Source: Mugil cephalus (lineage: Eukaryota > Chordata > Actinopteri > Mugiliformes > Mugilidae). From it: a stretch of DNA of 64,000 bases. A program made the position numbers and the translations under genes. The notes below the pieces were generated by a model, which was not told the DNA's origin, did no database searches, and saw nothing but the letters and a program-made list of their open reading frames with translations. This document shows, piece after piece, positions 1 through 14,200 of this stretch (positions within the stretch are counted from its first letter, which is position 1; the number at the start of each line of letters is the position of its first letter). The stretch spans positions 9,007,501 through 9,071,500 of the forward strand of contig NC_061778.1 of the NCBI RefSeq assembly GCF_022458985.1. Direction: 5' to 3'.

Positions 1-348
1 CAGTGGGAGTGTAGGCAGTGAAATGTAGCGGGGTTGGGACAGACAGGCAGAGAGGGAAGTGGAGAAGGAGGGAGAGCAGTAAAACATGGTGTGAGACACT
101 TCATGTAAAAGGGTCATGATGGTGGTCATTGAAGCGGTGTGTTTGTCATCTTTTTTTTTTTATTTCTCTCATTGTGTTCCTCTTTCTTCGGAAACTGAAT
201 TACTAAGTTGTTTCTGAGATGCACCTTCTTACTTGGTGCTCTGTTTTAATTTGTTAACGTATAGGTTTCATGTGGACTTTACAGTCTTCCTTCCTGACTT
301 CCTCTCAACCCAGTCTGAATTATATTATACAATAACCCCATAACACAT

Positions 349-710
349 TGATCAAGCATAACATTATGACCACAGCATAATAATATTGTGTAGGTCTCCC
401 CTTGTGCCTTCAAAACAGTTGAGACTCCTCAGAGAATGGACATGGGCCTTCTGAGGATGCCCTGTGATGTCTGGCAACAGGATGCTGTTAATGGGGGTCT
501 TTGGGTCCTATCGGTTGAGGGGAGGGGCCTCTCTGGATGTGCCAGCCTTGCTATTGGTCGGAGCGTCTGGTCTGGTTTGGTCTATGTGGGTGGTACGTGT
601 TTTAAGTGACATGAACGCCAGGTCCAAAAGTTTCCCAGGAGGATATTGTATCGTCCAAAAATCCATGTTATTCACTTCTGTCAGTGGTCATAATGTTATG
701 TCTGATTGGT
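349..710 (+). mobile_element. Non-autonomous inverted-repeat DNA element, copy A
   Basis: The left end carries gatcaagcataacattatg and the right end carries cataatgttatgtctgat, which are imperfect inverted repeats of each other. The interior (a 'gtaggtctccc' stretch, then 'gaatggacatg', then 'gccaggtccaaaag') recurs in the copies at 2545, 20536, 31710 and 33545. No transposase frame remains. I recognise it as a very abundant teleost repeat but do not name the superfamily. Confidence 0.75.
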
Positions 711-819
711 GTGTGTGTGTGTGTTGGTACACTTGCTTGACTCAAAGGAATGAAGCTTGTTGTCTTCTTGTGTGGCCTCAAACCAAAAGACGGAAATGTT
801 CCCAATAATGTGCGTGTGT

Positions 820-1000
820 GTCCGTGTCAGGCTGCATCCTGCTGAGTGTGACTGCTGCCACCAAGGAGTGTCGTCGCTGTGTGGCGAAGTTGTCTGCTGC
901 TGTCTGTCTGAGTTGTCTACTCTGTGCGGGTGGTGCATGTCTAAGTAACAGCCACACAGAAGTGGCCTGCGCATGGCCACAATGTTATGCCTGATCGGGG
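820..1000 (+). mobile_element. Second right-end fragment of the same element family
   Basis: This piece runs from a 'caggctgcat' interior block, also present at about 31803, to a second right terminus (caatgttatgcctgatcggg) at 981-1000. Together with copy A it forms a composite with one left end and two right ends, separated by a GT-rich spacer at 709-825. Confidence 0.6.
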
Positions 1001-2544
1001 TGTAACACAAATTTAAAGTTGCATTCTCTTTCATTGAGAAGTGGTGACACGAAATGCGATATGTTTTGTCAGTGAGCGTAGCACTTACTGCTACGGTTCA
1101 TTAAAAATGTGTCTACAAAACAAATGCCATTGTTTGACAGTGGGTCAGTTTGAAATATTGCAGGGAGTAATGGAACAAGAAGAAGCAGCCGCAGTGAGCT
1201 GTTGGAGAAGAGCTGCGCACCTCCAACCTCTCCGTGAGGTAACCAGGTCCTTCCACTTTTTTCCCTGCTGTTTGCAGACTTGTGCGCTGTGCGCCATAAA
1301 TCAGATCATGGCTGCTTACAGAATGACTCTTTATAAAAACAACAGTAGTTTGTGTAACTGTAGATCAACCAGGACGGTACCTGCCATGACGAAATGTTTC
1401 GAATGGAATTCATTTCAATTTGTTTACGGAGCGATTCGGTAAAGTTTAAAAAATGGGGGGAAATAGCCAATTTTATACTGTAACCGTGTAAAACCTAGAT
1501 GTGCTTATTTATTCTATGTATGGCCAATAACCAACTGAACTGTCTTGCCTTGGTTTGATTACTGACTTCGGCAGAATTGCGACTGATGACCGATTAGATG
1601 TGGCCATTTAGAGCTTACGCCTTTGGTGCAGAGTTTAACTTGAAAGAGAAAAAATGCTGATATCAGTAAAGCAGGAAGCAAAAACGCCTCGTCTTATCTC
1701 GTGTTGAATTTTTTTATTTTTTTTTCGGTTAGTGCATAATTAGGCCAACGGAATATTAGTATGAAGCAGGGACTGAACCGTCTTTTAGTTTATGACATTT
1801 TTACAGCTCTGAAGCAACTGAGAAAAAAAAAAAAAAAGCTTAAACCAAAATTAGGCTGGAAATATTTTGGAGCAGAAAAACCTACTGTCATTAAGTCCCT
1901 AGTCGGTGCAATTTATGTGTGTGCACACAGTCCCTAAGAGTTTAAATTACTCTGGTGTCAATACCTTTGGCCTTCTCATGTCCCAAGCTCCAGCTAAGAC
2001 AAACTTCCACCGGTGGAAACCCGCTGATTATCCACCTCACCTATTCATGTTTTACCCAATCATTCCCGTTTGTGGTGAAAAAGTCTGTGCGTGGTGAGGG
2101 AAACCATCACCGAGCTAATGCGGACAGACATTTTCATTCAAACCCCTGAACAATATTATCTGACTTGAATGTCTTGTGGGAGAAAAACAGAGCTAACATG
2201 AGCAGAACGTGACTGCACAGATTAGTATGCATCTTGGCAGACGGGGCACTGGAGGTTCAAGGGGGTTGATGGGGGGCACTGGGACCTGGCACCCCCTCCT
2301 GGGTCACCCACTGTGGGGAAACCAAACACCACAGACCTTTGCCATTTAATATGTGGTGCCAGAGAGGCAAGGGAACACGGTGGAAGGAAGAAGGCAACCT
2401 GCTGCTAAACTGGTGGTCGGCAGTGTTTACCTTCTTACGAGTAGATGTGTGTTTGGTTCGCTTATGGAGTGAGACATTACTGGCGTTACTGAGGCCACGT
2501 TCGGTCTTTGCGTGAAAAAGCACAACAAACTACCACCAATGTAC

Positions 2545-2997
2545 ACCAATCGAGCATAACATTATGACCACGGACAGAAGTAAATAACGTTGACCCATCT
2601 TATGACAATACAATGTCCTGCTAAGAAACGTTCTGGACTTGGCATTCAGGTTCATGTTACTAACACAAATAGACCAAGCCAGACCAGACACCCCCACCCC
2701 ATAGTAAGGTTTAGGAACAACTCAAAAAAACAACAACATGAAGAACAGCACAAGCTGTTGACCTGGCCTCCAAATTTATTAGATCCCGAACCGATCAAGT
2801 ACCTGTGGGATGATCCACAGAGGCCCCTCCCCTTAACCCATAGGACCCAAAGACCCCCCAATAAAACATCCTGTTTCCAGACCCCACAGGACACCCTCAG
2901 AAGGCCCATGTCCATTTTCTGATGAGTCTGTTTTGGAGGCACAAAAGAGACATGCACAACATTAGGAAGGTGTTCATAATGTTATGCCTGATCGGTG
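2545..2997 (-). mobile_element. Non-autonomous inverted-repeat DNA element, copy B
   Basis: Both ends are present: cgagcataacattatgacca at 2551 and ataatgttatgcctgatcgg at 2977-2996. The interior is the reverse complement of copy A (CCAGACCAGAC and the GGACTCAAAGGC-like blocks), so it is inserted in the opposite orientation. Confidence 0.75.
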
Positions 2998-4392
2998 CAG
3001 GATCATCCAGTGAACAAAGGAGCAAACCAGTCAAATGCATAGATAAATCATCCCCTCATCCAAAGCATGAATGATTGAAATACCACAGTTTACTAATATA
3101 AGTGGATATGAAACTCGCCTCTGAATAAGCTGGTAAATGAAAATGTGTTTAAACCAAAAGTTCTTCTGATTTGCTGAAAAGAAAATTGCATCAATGTGCC
3201 TTTTAGAGAATGTAATATTTTCCATATTAATGACTTTTGGCTCTTTTACTCACTTGCTATTGAGTTGTTCATTTTTAAGACCCACTGACCATGCATCACT
3301 ACCAGGTAGTATACTTTGTTATACTGTGAACACTGTTTTTCTACTTTTTAACTTTCCACATTCAGAGTTTAAACAGCTGTGCAGCAAATTTGGCTTCTGA
3401 TAAGCTTTTGAAATGAATTAATCAGTTGCTCAAACCTGACTTCCTGGATGATATTTCATGCCGTGTTGATAGATGAAGCGACATGCCAACACAGCCACTT
3501 TTAGTTTTGCAAAAAAAAAAAAAAAAAAAAAGAAGGTTGCTGTTTTGTCAGAACGCCAACTTCCCCCCATATAAGGTGGCTCAGATAATCTGCCTAAAGT
3601 TTATTTCTAACATTGGAAACACTTACCAGGTTAAAAAACGAAGTCAGTGTACGTTCAGTGAGTATGTTTTTCGTGATGCATAAACACGACCTCTGCAGCG
3701 GTTCAGCTGGTACCTGCGTAGCAATTCGCTGGAGTTTCAGACGGAGAAACTTGAGGCTGCATTCCAGATAAAGAATTAACTGAGACGGGATGAATGTTGC
3801 GCTTTTTCTTTTGTTTTCACCTACTGTTCAAACAGCGCCGAGCAGGACGGCGTCTTTCATTTCACCTGGCGAACATGATCAGTCAGGAAGCACCTCCAGT
3901 TCATGAATGTTAATGATTTACAGCACCTGAGAGAAGAAATTCTAATTTGTTTAAAGCCAGGATGTAATTTCTGGCAAGTTTCTCGATTCATATCAAACAT
4001 CTGGAAGGCACTATGATTTCTCATGTGCTGGTGATAATAAGGTGATTTTCACACAGTCGAGAAAGGATGTGTGTGTGTGTGTGTGTGTGTGCGTGTGCGT
4101 GCCTGCCTGGCTGGTTTTGCTCCTGCTGACAGAGTAATGGATCTGTTCATTGTTGCATGTGGACTGTGTGTGATGTATGAGATTCATTTGAAATTCTCTG
4201 TCTTAAATGAGGCACTCACATGTCTCCATATGGGAGAGCATGGACTCGAAGGGCCGGTGCATTGCAGGAAAACCAACAGGAGTTGCTCATATTTGCGGCC
4301 ATCTGCTGCGCAATGGACTTGATCGCGGCCCTTTGTCTTATATTTTTTCTTTTTTTATGTAAAAACCCATTTTATGCACAATAAATACGCCA

Positions 4393-4426
<34 letters not shown>

Positions 4427-7400
4427 TGGTGGCTGTGGTCTAACACTAATAAGTTAGGATGTGGAAGGTTTAGAAATGAGGCAAATCTAGGGGATAATTC
4501 AGCACAAATGTATATTTCTAATCATTTGACTTGCAAATAATAATAATTTGACACATTTTCTTGCAAATCCATTATGCAATTCATTTTATTGCCGAGTTGA
4601 TTTTGAGTATAGTAACAAACAAAAAAACAAACAAAAGAAAATATTTTTCACATTGGCTTTTAAAAAAAATAAAAGCCTTATCGACATGATTTTATCAAAA
4701 AACACCATAATTAAAAGAAATTATTGTAAAAAAAAAAAGACACACAATTGAAATGTACACAGAGAAAAAAAAATTAACTATAAAACATTTTGACATGCAA
4801 TAAATACATTCATTTCACTAAAGCAAAGTAAGCTCAATGTTGACACTGAAATGGAGAAAATGAAGAAAAAAAATACTGTTTTGGTTTAAAGTATTGCTTT
4901 TTAATTGTCTTTACGGTATAAACTGTGGTAAAGCCACAAAACACAAAAAGAAAACACTTGACGCTGTTGATGTTTCAGGCACGTCTGCTGAAATGAGAGC
5001 CTGCCTTCTGCTGAATGTGTGATATCGTATTTTTTTCGTGTGCTCGCTCACTACTCGTGCGTGGCCGTTTGTGTGTTACTGCTCAACCTCCTCACTACGT
5101 CGTTTCTAGATCTAACACTAAAATCGATTTTTTTTTTGTGTGTGTGTGTGTGTGTGTGTGTGAGAGCGCGCCCTGAGGCTCTGTTTCATTCTGGCACAGG
5201 TTTCGGTTTGTGTGTCGAGTGGAAGCCATCAGCGGAGTCGCCTTCGCTTTAAAGATGGCTTTTTCTACGAGAAGCGACACTCCAAACGGAGCGAGGCAAA
5301 CTAATTAAATCTGACCTAATGTGGAGCACCAGTCTGCCATCCAGCTGTTGGAGGGACAGTCGGATATTTTTTTTTTTGCTTTACTTTCACTCCTCCATAT
5401 TCCTGCTTGTTAGCCCTCGCTCTTTGTTTCTCTTTGCATTTAAACTCCAGGGGCTCGTACACATGTTCGGCTGTATGCGTCCGACTAGTTTGTTTGTGTT
5501 CGACGTGGAGACAGAAGCGGCGACCTGAACTAGACCTCCTTCGCTTACTCGACTACAAAGAGCCTACTGTGGGTCATGTGCTGATTGGGGTGACAATTGT
5601 TAAGTCTGGGAAGAGGATGTCATCTCAGAGGGCACGCTGACATGAACGCTAATATTAAGATCCTGACAACGACCTGCAGCAACCGACAATGAAAAGACAA
5701 TCATTTCCTCAAAGGTAATTTGCCAAAAAAGAGGGGAATTTAAATAGGAAGGCCCACAGACGGAGGGGGGGGGAGAAGAGAAGTGAGGAGAAGCAGCCAG
5801 TTTTCCTTTGTTATTTACTGAAGGTTATGACTATCGAGCACAAGCTATTTTTCTCTCTGTTTCTGGTTCTTTTCCTTCTCCCATACTTGTTCCCTCCATC
5901 ACAGCGCATGACTTGGCCCGTGCAGCCGAGGCCCGACTCAATTGTGCAATTTCATACGTGTTTACTTTACTGGCATCTTTCTGAGCATATTTTTGCCGAA
6001 CATTTCCCCTCACATTATTCTGCATTTCCTCTACAACAATATGGTGTCTTTAATCTTCCCTCTGTAAGCCGTTTCTTGGCTTGGGGATCAGAAAACAATA
6101 ACTATGTCAGATTTCTTTCTTTCTTTCTTCTTTTGTATTTTTTTTTTTAATCTTTTTTTTTTTTTTTTTTTTGGCCCATCATCCCTTGTATTTTAACACA
6201 TGCCACGAAGTTCGTTTTGGAAATTGATCAGGGCTTAGAGAAAAAGAAAGTAGCTCTTCACATAAACATTTAGACAACTGTCTTCTCCAGCATGAAAAAC
6301 AGCTGGAAGTAAGTGGATCATGGGAGAGGAGGGAGGGAGGGAGGGAGGGGAGGGAGAGGGGGGAGGGTGGGCGGCGGTGGGCCCTCTGGGTCAGCGGTTC
6401 TTGTTAAGTGTAAGGAGAGAGAAGGGGACAGGGAGAGGTGACGAGGGAAGCTGTGCTTTGAGGGCTACGAACGAGTGCGGCCAAGCTCCGAACTGGAGGA
6501 AGAGGATGAATGTGAAGCGCCAGAGGAAAAGCAATTGTGGGACTTCTAGGGGAGTAATAAAAAAAAAAAAAAAAAAAAAAATCACAATACAATGATTTTT
6601 CCAGAAAAGTGCAGTTCAGAGGAATAAATCTAAAGCAGCTGCGTGTAATAAAGACTCTTGAAAGTGTCAGATATCTCCCTTGTACTTTACTCTGCTACAC
6701 GGTGGGAAAGGCATTCAAACATGTAGATAGACAGGTGCATTACACGGACACGTCGGAAAACCTTTGCATGCAATTTACACCGGCTCACTCAAGAGTCAGC
6801 TTTTGTTTTTCAAGCCAGAGTGAGGCTTAGTTATTGTATTATTGACTCAGCTGTAGCTTACATTCAAACACGGATCCTCGTAAAAAGAAATATATGTACT
6901 GTACAATAGTGGCTTGTCTGCACTGTGCCCTCATCATTAGCCGCGCAGATAATGGATTTTAAAACAAGGCAAAGTTGGTCAGAAGCTACGAATACCATCG
7001 CCGAGTCCGCGACGTCTGCTAAGTGCTTCAGTCTCTCTGGCACACACAGTGAAATACAATAAATGTCAAACAGCGCTATGATTGCAGACTATCCAGCCTG
7101 TCAGAGTCACATAGGTGACCTTGGCCCCGCTGCTTCTGGTAGAAAGCTTAAATTCATACTTTGCATTTTTAACATTAAAACCCTTTTTTGGTCTACACGG
7201 CGCCGCTGGCCGTCGTCCAGATCCTCTTTTTTTTTTTTTTTCCTTTTTTTTTTTTTAACTTCTATATTGTTAGTGTTACAAAAGTTACGGGCCTGGGATG
7301 GTTGCCATAACAACATTAGAGAGGAATGAAACGAGCAAAGGAATAAAAATAAAAAATAAAGCGCAACCCACATCTCAGAGCTGGTGGTTTGCCTTACAGC

Positions 7401-10400
7401 ACTAATTTATATATGAAATCGTTTACTCCCATTACATTAATTAATGTTACTAATAAACATCCTCGTGTAAACCACTTTAGTGGCGTTGGGTTTGGCGTGT
7501 CAGCCCAGGGGTTTGAGTGGCTGCATCAGTAAATTGAAACAAGATGCTTCTAATTTCATTAAGTGAAACAAGCACAGGGGAAAATAAATACTGCCAGTTT
7601 TTAATTGTGATTTACATTGCACTCTCTCTTCATATTTTTTGGCGCTGCCCGAATTTTTTAAAAATTGTTTAAAATATCTACAGAGTATACTGTAAATATA
7701 TTAGAATTTTTGTGACCTGAAAATGAGCGAATACACAACGGCCTCAAACTGTAAAGAAACTGTCCAGATCGCACGCCCGTGCAAGCCCTTGAAAGCCCAC
7801 AATCACTGTGATACTGAGCAGAGGTTTATTCCCAAAGAGCAATAAGAGGAAGGAAAAGAGAAGATACAGTCTACTTGTTTTCTGAATGGAGAGTTTTAGA
7901 AGTACGAACAGGCTTTCATACTGAGACAATGGCTCGCGTCCACCCTGCTGCGCTCTCCCTGCTCCTCTCCCTCCCTGTTCTCCGTCTCTCTCTATCTGCC
8001 TGTGAGCAGAAACACACGGCACATCCTGCTCAGCACAACACACCAGCCAAAAGTTCACTTCCTGCTCCTCAGCTCTTCTCCTTCACACCAACACTATTCC
8101 CAGGACATGCATTAACGGCCGCTCAAATAGCATTAAGGGACACACGAACAGACAAGCGAACGCTTCCCCTCTCTATAGATGCACGGCCCCTCCCGCCCTC
8201 CCTCCCTCCCTGCTGCCGTACGGATTATAATGCAGTTAACGCGGATTTCGAGCAGTGCACATGCTACAGAAAACGCTCGGGCATTATCTGGTTCTCCGCT
8301 CTCACACAGATTTGAAGTGGAAACACTTTGTGTTGTTTTAATGCAGTTGGCAAGGAAAACGAGAACACGCGTTTTTTATTTCGACTTGCGAATGGGAGAT
8401 TGCGAGGTGGCTGAAATTCTCACGGCTCACATCCGCTTGTTTCGCCATCTTTAACACGTATTCACATGTTTGTGGACAAAGTCTGTCTTACTACCAACGT
8501 TGCATTTAAGGTATTTTTAACGCACCGTATCGACGTGGCTTCCTGCATGTGACCTCCATTTGACTCTGAAAGTGGACTAGTTTTCATACCCAACCAGTAA
8601 ACTCACCGCTTGCCTGTTTCAGGAAGTACTGGTGACGCATTGTGTATTGTGGGTACTGAGCATTTTCAAAACTCGTCACCTCGTTTTTATACTCATGCGT
8701 TACTAAAAACAAAGACAAATGCAATCATACTTAGAAAACTGTGGCTTTACCTTAAGGTACTGATAAAAATGACTTAGCCTGAAGGTATAACAAATATAAT
8801 TGGTCAGAGCGACATAAGCCTCTTTGAGGACGACACATTAGAAAATGCATACCGCATAGTGAAATTAAAAACAAAACTGTTAATATCACATGTTATCTCT
8901 CCACCATAAAGCTGTAACATGAAATGCATAAACACAGAAATAACCACAGGTTTAACACAGGACTAACTATCCTGTTAATAAGAAATTAAAAAAAAAAAAA
9001 GTGTTTGTGAGTGTATGCATGTATGTGTGTGTTGTTTGTTGATACTGTTGATCTAGGATTTACAAAAAGCTTAGCATCCCCATGCTGGGTTCAGTCCTGA
9101 GGTAAGCACCAGTTTCACGTGCGCTGCTTTCAGTTCAAATTAAAATGAAGTAAAGAAAAGAAAGTATCAAGAAACACCACGTTTGATATGATCATATGCT
9201 ACAGAAAAGAACCCCTTAAATTATTGTTACATTTTCAAAAAATACAATTCCATAAGTAAGGCACATTGTCTGTTTTTTTTTCTTTTTTTTTTTAAGCCTT
9301 TAAGATTCACTACGTCTATCACAGTGTATTTATGGCTTTAGTCTTCACATTCACCCACTGAGGTTGGCATTGGCACTATAGTGGTCAAACATTTCTAATC
9401 TGAATCAAGGACTAGTAAAAGTGGAGGGGGAAAAAAAAAAAAAGGAATAACAATAAGGGCCAACACGTTCTTTGGGATAAACATTTAAAGACAAGAATGT
9501 GCCTTCAACCCGCAACCTTTAAGTGCTCTTTTGTTTTCAAGCTGGAGGAACTGCTGGTCAGCCAACACAGAAATATGTCATTCTTTGTTTCCGCGTTTGA
9601 TACCAGCCGGGGAAGTGAGGCGAGGCGAGGCCGGGAGACATTTGCTAGGCTGGGATGTGATGTTAATAAGTGGATAAGAGGAGTAAGATGGCAGGCATGA
9701 AATGGGACATCGCGCCGGCAGGCAGTGCGAATTGTCCAGGAGAAAGTGAGATTACACAGGGATTACTGGAGCACAGCAGCTGGGGAGTGCTGTTCACCCG
9801 CTGGCTCCCAGGGAAGACCCACAAACCCCTTCTTATGTTCGTATCGCTGACAGATTAGCAGCTCGGTTTGTATGTCAAGGGGGAGAGTGTATGCATCCGG
9901 TGTGTGGAGTGCTTCTAAGGCAAAGGGCTGAATACAGTACTCACTTTGGCCTGTCAACAGTAGCACGGCTCCCAGACAACAGACTACAGAGGAGGGAGGT
10001 CAAATGAGAGGCTGGACAGTGCAGTGGAGAGGCGTCCAACAAGGCTTTTGACTACTGCAGCTCCCCAAATTAATCATCAGCCTGCTATGAATGCAAGTAA
10101 TTACTCCTCTCAGCAAATGACTGATTTCTTTGTCATTAATTCTGTCCTGGCCCCTGCCTCTCTGCTCAACCCGATCCATAATTGTAAATATTACACGGTG
10201 TCAGAGGCAACACCCATGCTTCGTCTACACTGTGATACGAGGCTACACTCGTCATGATTACAAGGATTAGTGTGTCATCAGTTGGGTATGTGCAATCATG
10301 GCCCAGTTGTGAGATCACAGGGTTGTGCTCACTGTGTCTCAATAACAACAGCTAAGGGATGTTCGTCAAACTCTTAAGGAAGTTTTAGCTCGGGAAGGGT

Positions 10401-11220
10401 TGCAAGCTGAGGCCATTAAGCTACCATTACTGTCACATAGTATGAGCCTTTATCCACACAAATATGCAGGGGAGTGGAATACTTAAAAAAAAAAAACATA
10501 GAGAAAGTTAAAGCAGAGAAGACTTTGCTGAAATGCTGAGCCAGTTGCTCTTATCATTCAGTCATTTCACACGATGGGGAGAAGCCGGAGCGTGAGATAC
10601 ATAAATTGTCCAGTACCCCAAAAACACAGAAAATCATAAAGCAAGTAAAGAAAACAAAATACTCCCATTACTTTAAAGTCCAGGTGAGTTGGCTTATTCA
10701 TGTGGTAAAAAGTTCTGCTCAGGTCTGGACAAACCCTGAATACTGTCCTTATGTGCTTTTTCATTTGTTGTACAAAGATGAATAGTACACAGGTTTAGGG
10801 TCGGATTGCAAAGTTTCCTTGCAACAGTTTCTCTTTGGATTTCACCATAATACAAAAATAAATAAAACAATTTCCTTTTTGGTTTTCAATTTGTTACTTT
10901 GGCTCAATGGCTGGAATTAAAAAAAAAAAAAAGTTTCTTTGTATACACTGTACATAAATACTGTACTTATTTAAAGAGAGTGTCCCTTGGTCACGTAATA
11001 GCACAAAGCTCCTTTATGAAGGAGGACTTTAAGATACATTAGATGCATAGAAAGGCACTTACAGTCTACACAGTTTGGTGTGCATTAGCAGACCAGTTCC
11101 TTTTGGTCTGAGTCTGAGGTGCAGAGGAGATACTGAGTTGAGGTGAATGGCTTTAGAATACTGCAAATTGTGTGTGCACACAGACCTATTGGTGATTGCC
11201 ATTTATACATGTCACATGTC

Positions 11221-14200
11221 TTAGCTGGGTGAGTAGCGGTCAATGGTGCGAGCATCAGAGAGGGGCTGCGGAGGAGGAGGCAGCGGTTGGCCCAGGATGT
11301 CCATCTTGTCGTGGGTGAGGCCCAGGTGCTCCGAGGCCAGCTTGGAGAGCGGGTAGAGGCTCTCCATGACCTTCGCGTCAGCCACCAGTTGCTGCTGCGC
11401 TTGGATGAGGAGCTCGTTGGCCTTCTCCTGCTTCAGCCCCAAGTGCTCTGCTGTGTATTTACTCAGAGGATAGATGCCCTCGGCAAAGTCCAGCTTCAGT
11501 TTCCCATCTGTGGTCAGGCCCCCTGTGGTCCCCCCACTGCTGTGCATCTTCATGTGACTGATGAGGTTGCGCTGCTGAGCGAACTTTCCCCCACACACCT
11601 GACATTCATAGGGCTTTTCCCCAGAGTGGATGCGCATATGCTCAGTGAGCCGGTACTGCCGGGTGAAGCGCATACCGCAGGAGTCACAGGCAAAGGGTTT
11701 AAGGCCCAGGTGGCTGCGCATGTGGCGCGTCATGGTGCCGCGCTGCGTGAACTTCTTGCCGCAAATGCTGCAGGGGTAAGGCCGCGTCAGCCAGTGGGTC
11801 TTCTCGTGTTGGCGCAGAGTGGCTGGATCTTTGTAAGACTTTTCACAGGAGGAACAGCGGTAGGGTCTGATCATCTCCCCGATGCTCCCTGAATTCAGGC
11901 CCTGGTTGGACTTGGTTTCCAGGTGAGACAAACTGTTCAGAGTGTTGCTGGTGTTGAGGCCCCCGTAGCCGTTTGTATTACTGGTGATGTTTTTGGTGCT
12001 GCTGTTATTGCTGTTTCCCATCTCCCCGCCAGAGTTGCCGTACAGCTCCTCTTCTGTGTGTGTCTCGACGTGTGCATTGAGCTGCTCTGAGCTCGGAAAG
12101 CCTTTGTCACAGGGAATGCAGACATAGAGATTGTCCCCGAAGCTCTCTGGCTCATACGGCATGTGGAACCTCCCCATTGGTCCTGTAGGGGACGGACGGC
12201 CCTCGCTGCTCCCTGTCTCCTCCGTGCCAGACCCGCTCTTGTCATCCACTCCTTCGCTCTCCTCCCCGGCCTTGTGGTGATTGTGATGCTGTTCTCCATT
12301 TTCGCCCCCTTCCTCTTCATCCTCGTCCTCGTCGTCGTCTTCAGCTGGGTAGGAGATCGGCTCGTGTTTCACCCAGCGGTAGATGTTGCCCATTTCCCTG
12401 CCTGCCTCTCCGCCTTCAGTGGGGGTGTCGGGGCTGGTGGGACATGGGTAGCGGTCGTTCCCGTGGGAGCCTGACCGATGCAGGTGTGGGAGGTGGGGGC
12501 CGAGAGGCTGGTTGAGATGGGGGAAAGGCGGAGGAGTGAGGGAACCTGCCTGGTCAGAAGACTCCATTTTTTCTGAGGAGAAGGCTCTCCCGTTCGTCCC
12601 CTGCATGGGACTGGTGCGGTCGCTCAGAGTCCCATCTCGCTCCTCGTCGTTGTGAGTGTTTGCCAGATGGGTTTGAGAGGGCGTGAGCTGAGACTGGGAG
12701 GTGGGGCTTTTCTTGGAGAGATCAAGGCCATAGTTGGGGGAGCAGTTTCTCTCAGGGTGCATTGAGCGCCCAAGCTGGGCAGGGAGAGCTGGCTGCAAGG
12801 GTGGGAATACTTGAGAGCCCTGGGCAGAGGTGGGAGCATATATTTCCCCGCTGTGAATGGCGAGTCGATGGGGAACTAGCTCCTCTAGTGGTGGTGCCCG
12901 GTTTGCGTGGCTATTCAAAATTCCTCCTGGAGGACAGGGCTGAATGACAGGGGTAGAGATCCTATACCTGCCACTCCCTAAACCCATATTATTGGGCCCC
13001 ATCTTTGTGTAGGGCAGAAATGCAGGGCCTGGACGGGGAGGGTACTTGCCATTCCTTCTCAGCTTCTTTTTGCACAAAGCCACTAAGTCGAGCAGCTGAA
13101 GGTAGCTGGCTGCTGCCAACACAGCCCCGAGATTGGGTTCAGTGGGGGAAGTGGGGTCTCCTTCACTAAGGCGCCCTGTGTAGATGTAGTCCAGAATGAC
13201 CCTGAAGACCCCTGGACTCACCATCTCGTGGTCGAGGTTGATGAGATTGTCATGGACCACCAAAGACTTCAAGTAGAGGCTGCTGGCAGCCAGAATGTTC
13301 TTGTGAGCTCTGAAGAGGGCGTTCTGCACCACAATGATAACATCACACAGGAAGCCCTTGGTGCGTTGGCTGTTGAGCTGCAGAAGGAGATCCCTAGCAT
13401 GACTTGGAACTTCCATGGCATCCAGCATTGTCTTCAGTCCGCCACCTGCAAAAACAGATATCTGTAAAACGTCATGCAACAGTCAGCATTTAAAGTCACA
13501 GCAACAATCAATATGACATTTTCTGCACCGCTAGAAAGATGATGCATTTTCATAAAAGGAACACACTTCAGCCTATATTAGAAGACGAAAGAGTGCCAAA
13601 CACTCACTGCCAACTAAAAGGCAAAAGTTTCTTTAAGAAAATTGTTGTAGAAACGATGAAAAACAGACGTTGCATATGGAAACACTAATCCATAAATAAC
13701 TGATAGTCTTTCAACATACGTCACTTCAAATAAACGCATTTTAATGCAAACTGAAAATTACAGTTTGTTTAATTTTGTGTCCTATTTTATTAATTGAATT
13801 TGTAATTCATTATTACAATATTTACATAACAACGTAGGTTTATTTTGTATAAATTTCCTGTTCCAGGGCAGAACCTGGTGTGTGCAGTGCACATCGAGGC
13901 CACTCAGGATAAGTGAACTTTCACAAAAGGTGAGCGTTTGGTTTTCTCGTTAAGAGAAATTCAAGTCACAGCGCTCACTTCCTCTGCAGCGAGCAAAAAA
14001 ACAGAGAAAGAGCTAAAGTTAGAGAACCACAGACATATATTTTGTAATTGCTGGCTTCCTGATAAAGTATTCCAGAAGTGCTGCGCAGAGTTTTAAACAA
14101 AGCAAGGGATGGATGTTTCACAAGTATGATGAACAGCAGGTATAACCCTGTGTGGAGAGGACACATCCAAAAAAAGATAGGACTTTCGGCTCGCCTTGCT

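Larger units (their letters stand above)
1..11220. other. Gene-poor region on the 3' side of hic1
   Basis: I see no recognisable coding exon here. The open frames are short, low in complexity or mutually overlapping on both strands. Contents are dispersed inverted-repeat elements (349-1000, 2545-2997), poly-A/T tracts (for example about 4395-4425), GT runs (about 4067-4092 and 5139-5162) and a GGGA-rich stretch at about 6325-6370. The part next to 11220 must include the hic1 3' UTR. No AATAAA could be assigned to it with confidence. Confidence 0.6.

Noticed and set aside
7875-8315. 146-codon frame with a hydrophobic start resembling a signal peptide
   Set aside because: Pyrimidine-rich sequence makes a Leu/Ser-rich start. 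The remainder shows no family resemblance, no polyadenylation context and no splice sites.
11061-11085. 'ttacagtctacacag' resembling a miR-132 start
   Set aside because: Only the first part matches, the complementary hairpin arm is absent, and it lies on the wrong side of hic1.
11287-11892. 201-codon plus-strand frame
   Set aside because: Exact antisense of the conserved hic1 zinc-finger exon; open only because of GC-rich codon use on the minus strand.
13446-13479. hic1 starting at the upstream in-frame ATG at 13479 without splicing
   Set aside because: The segment contains a clear polypyrimidine/CAG acceptor, and the upstream exon at 17887-17938 joins in phase. Read-through would translate intron.
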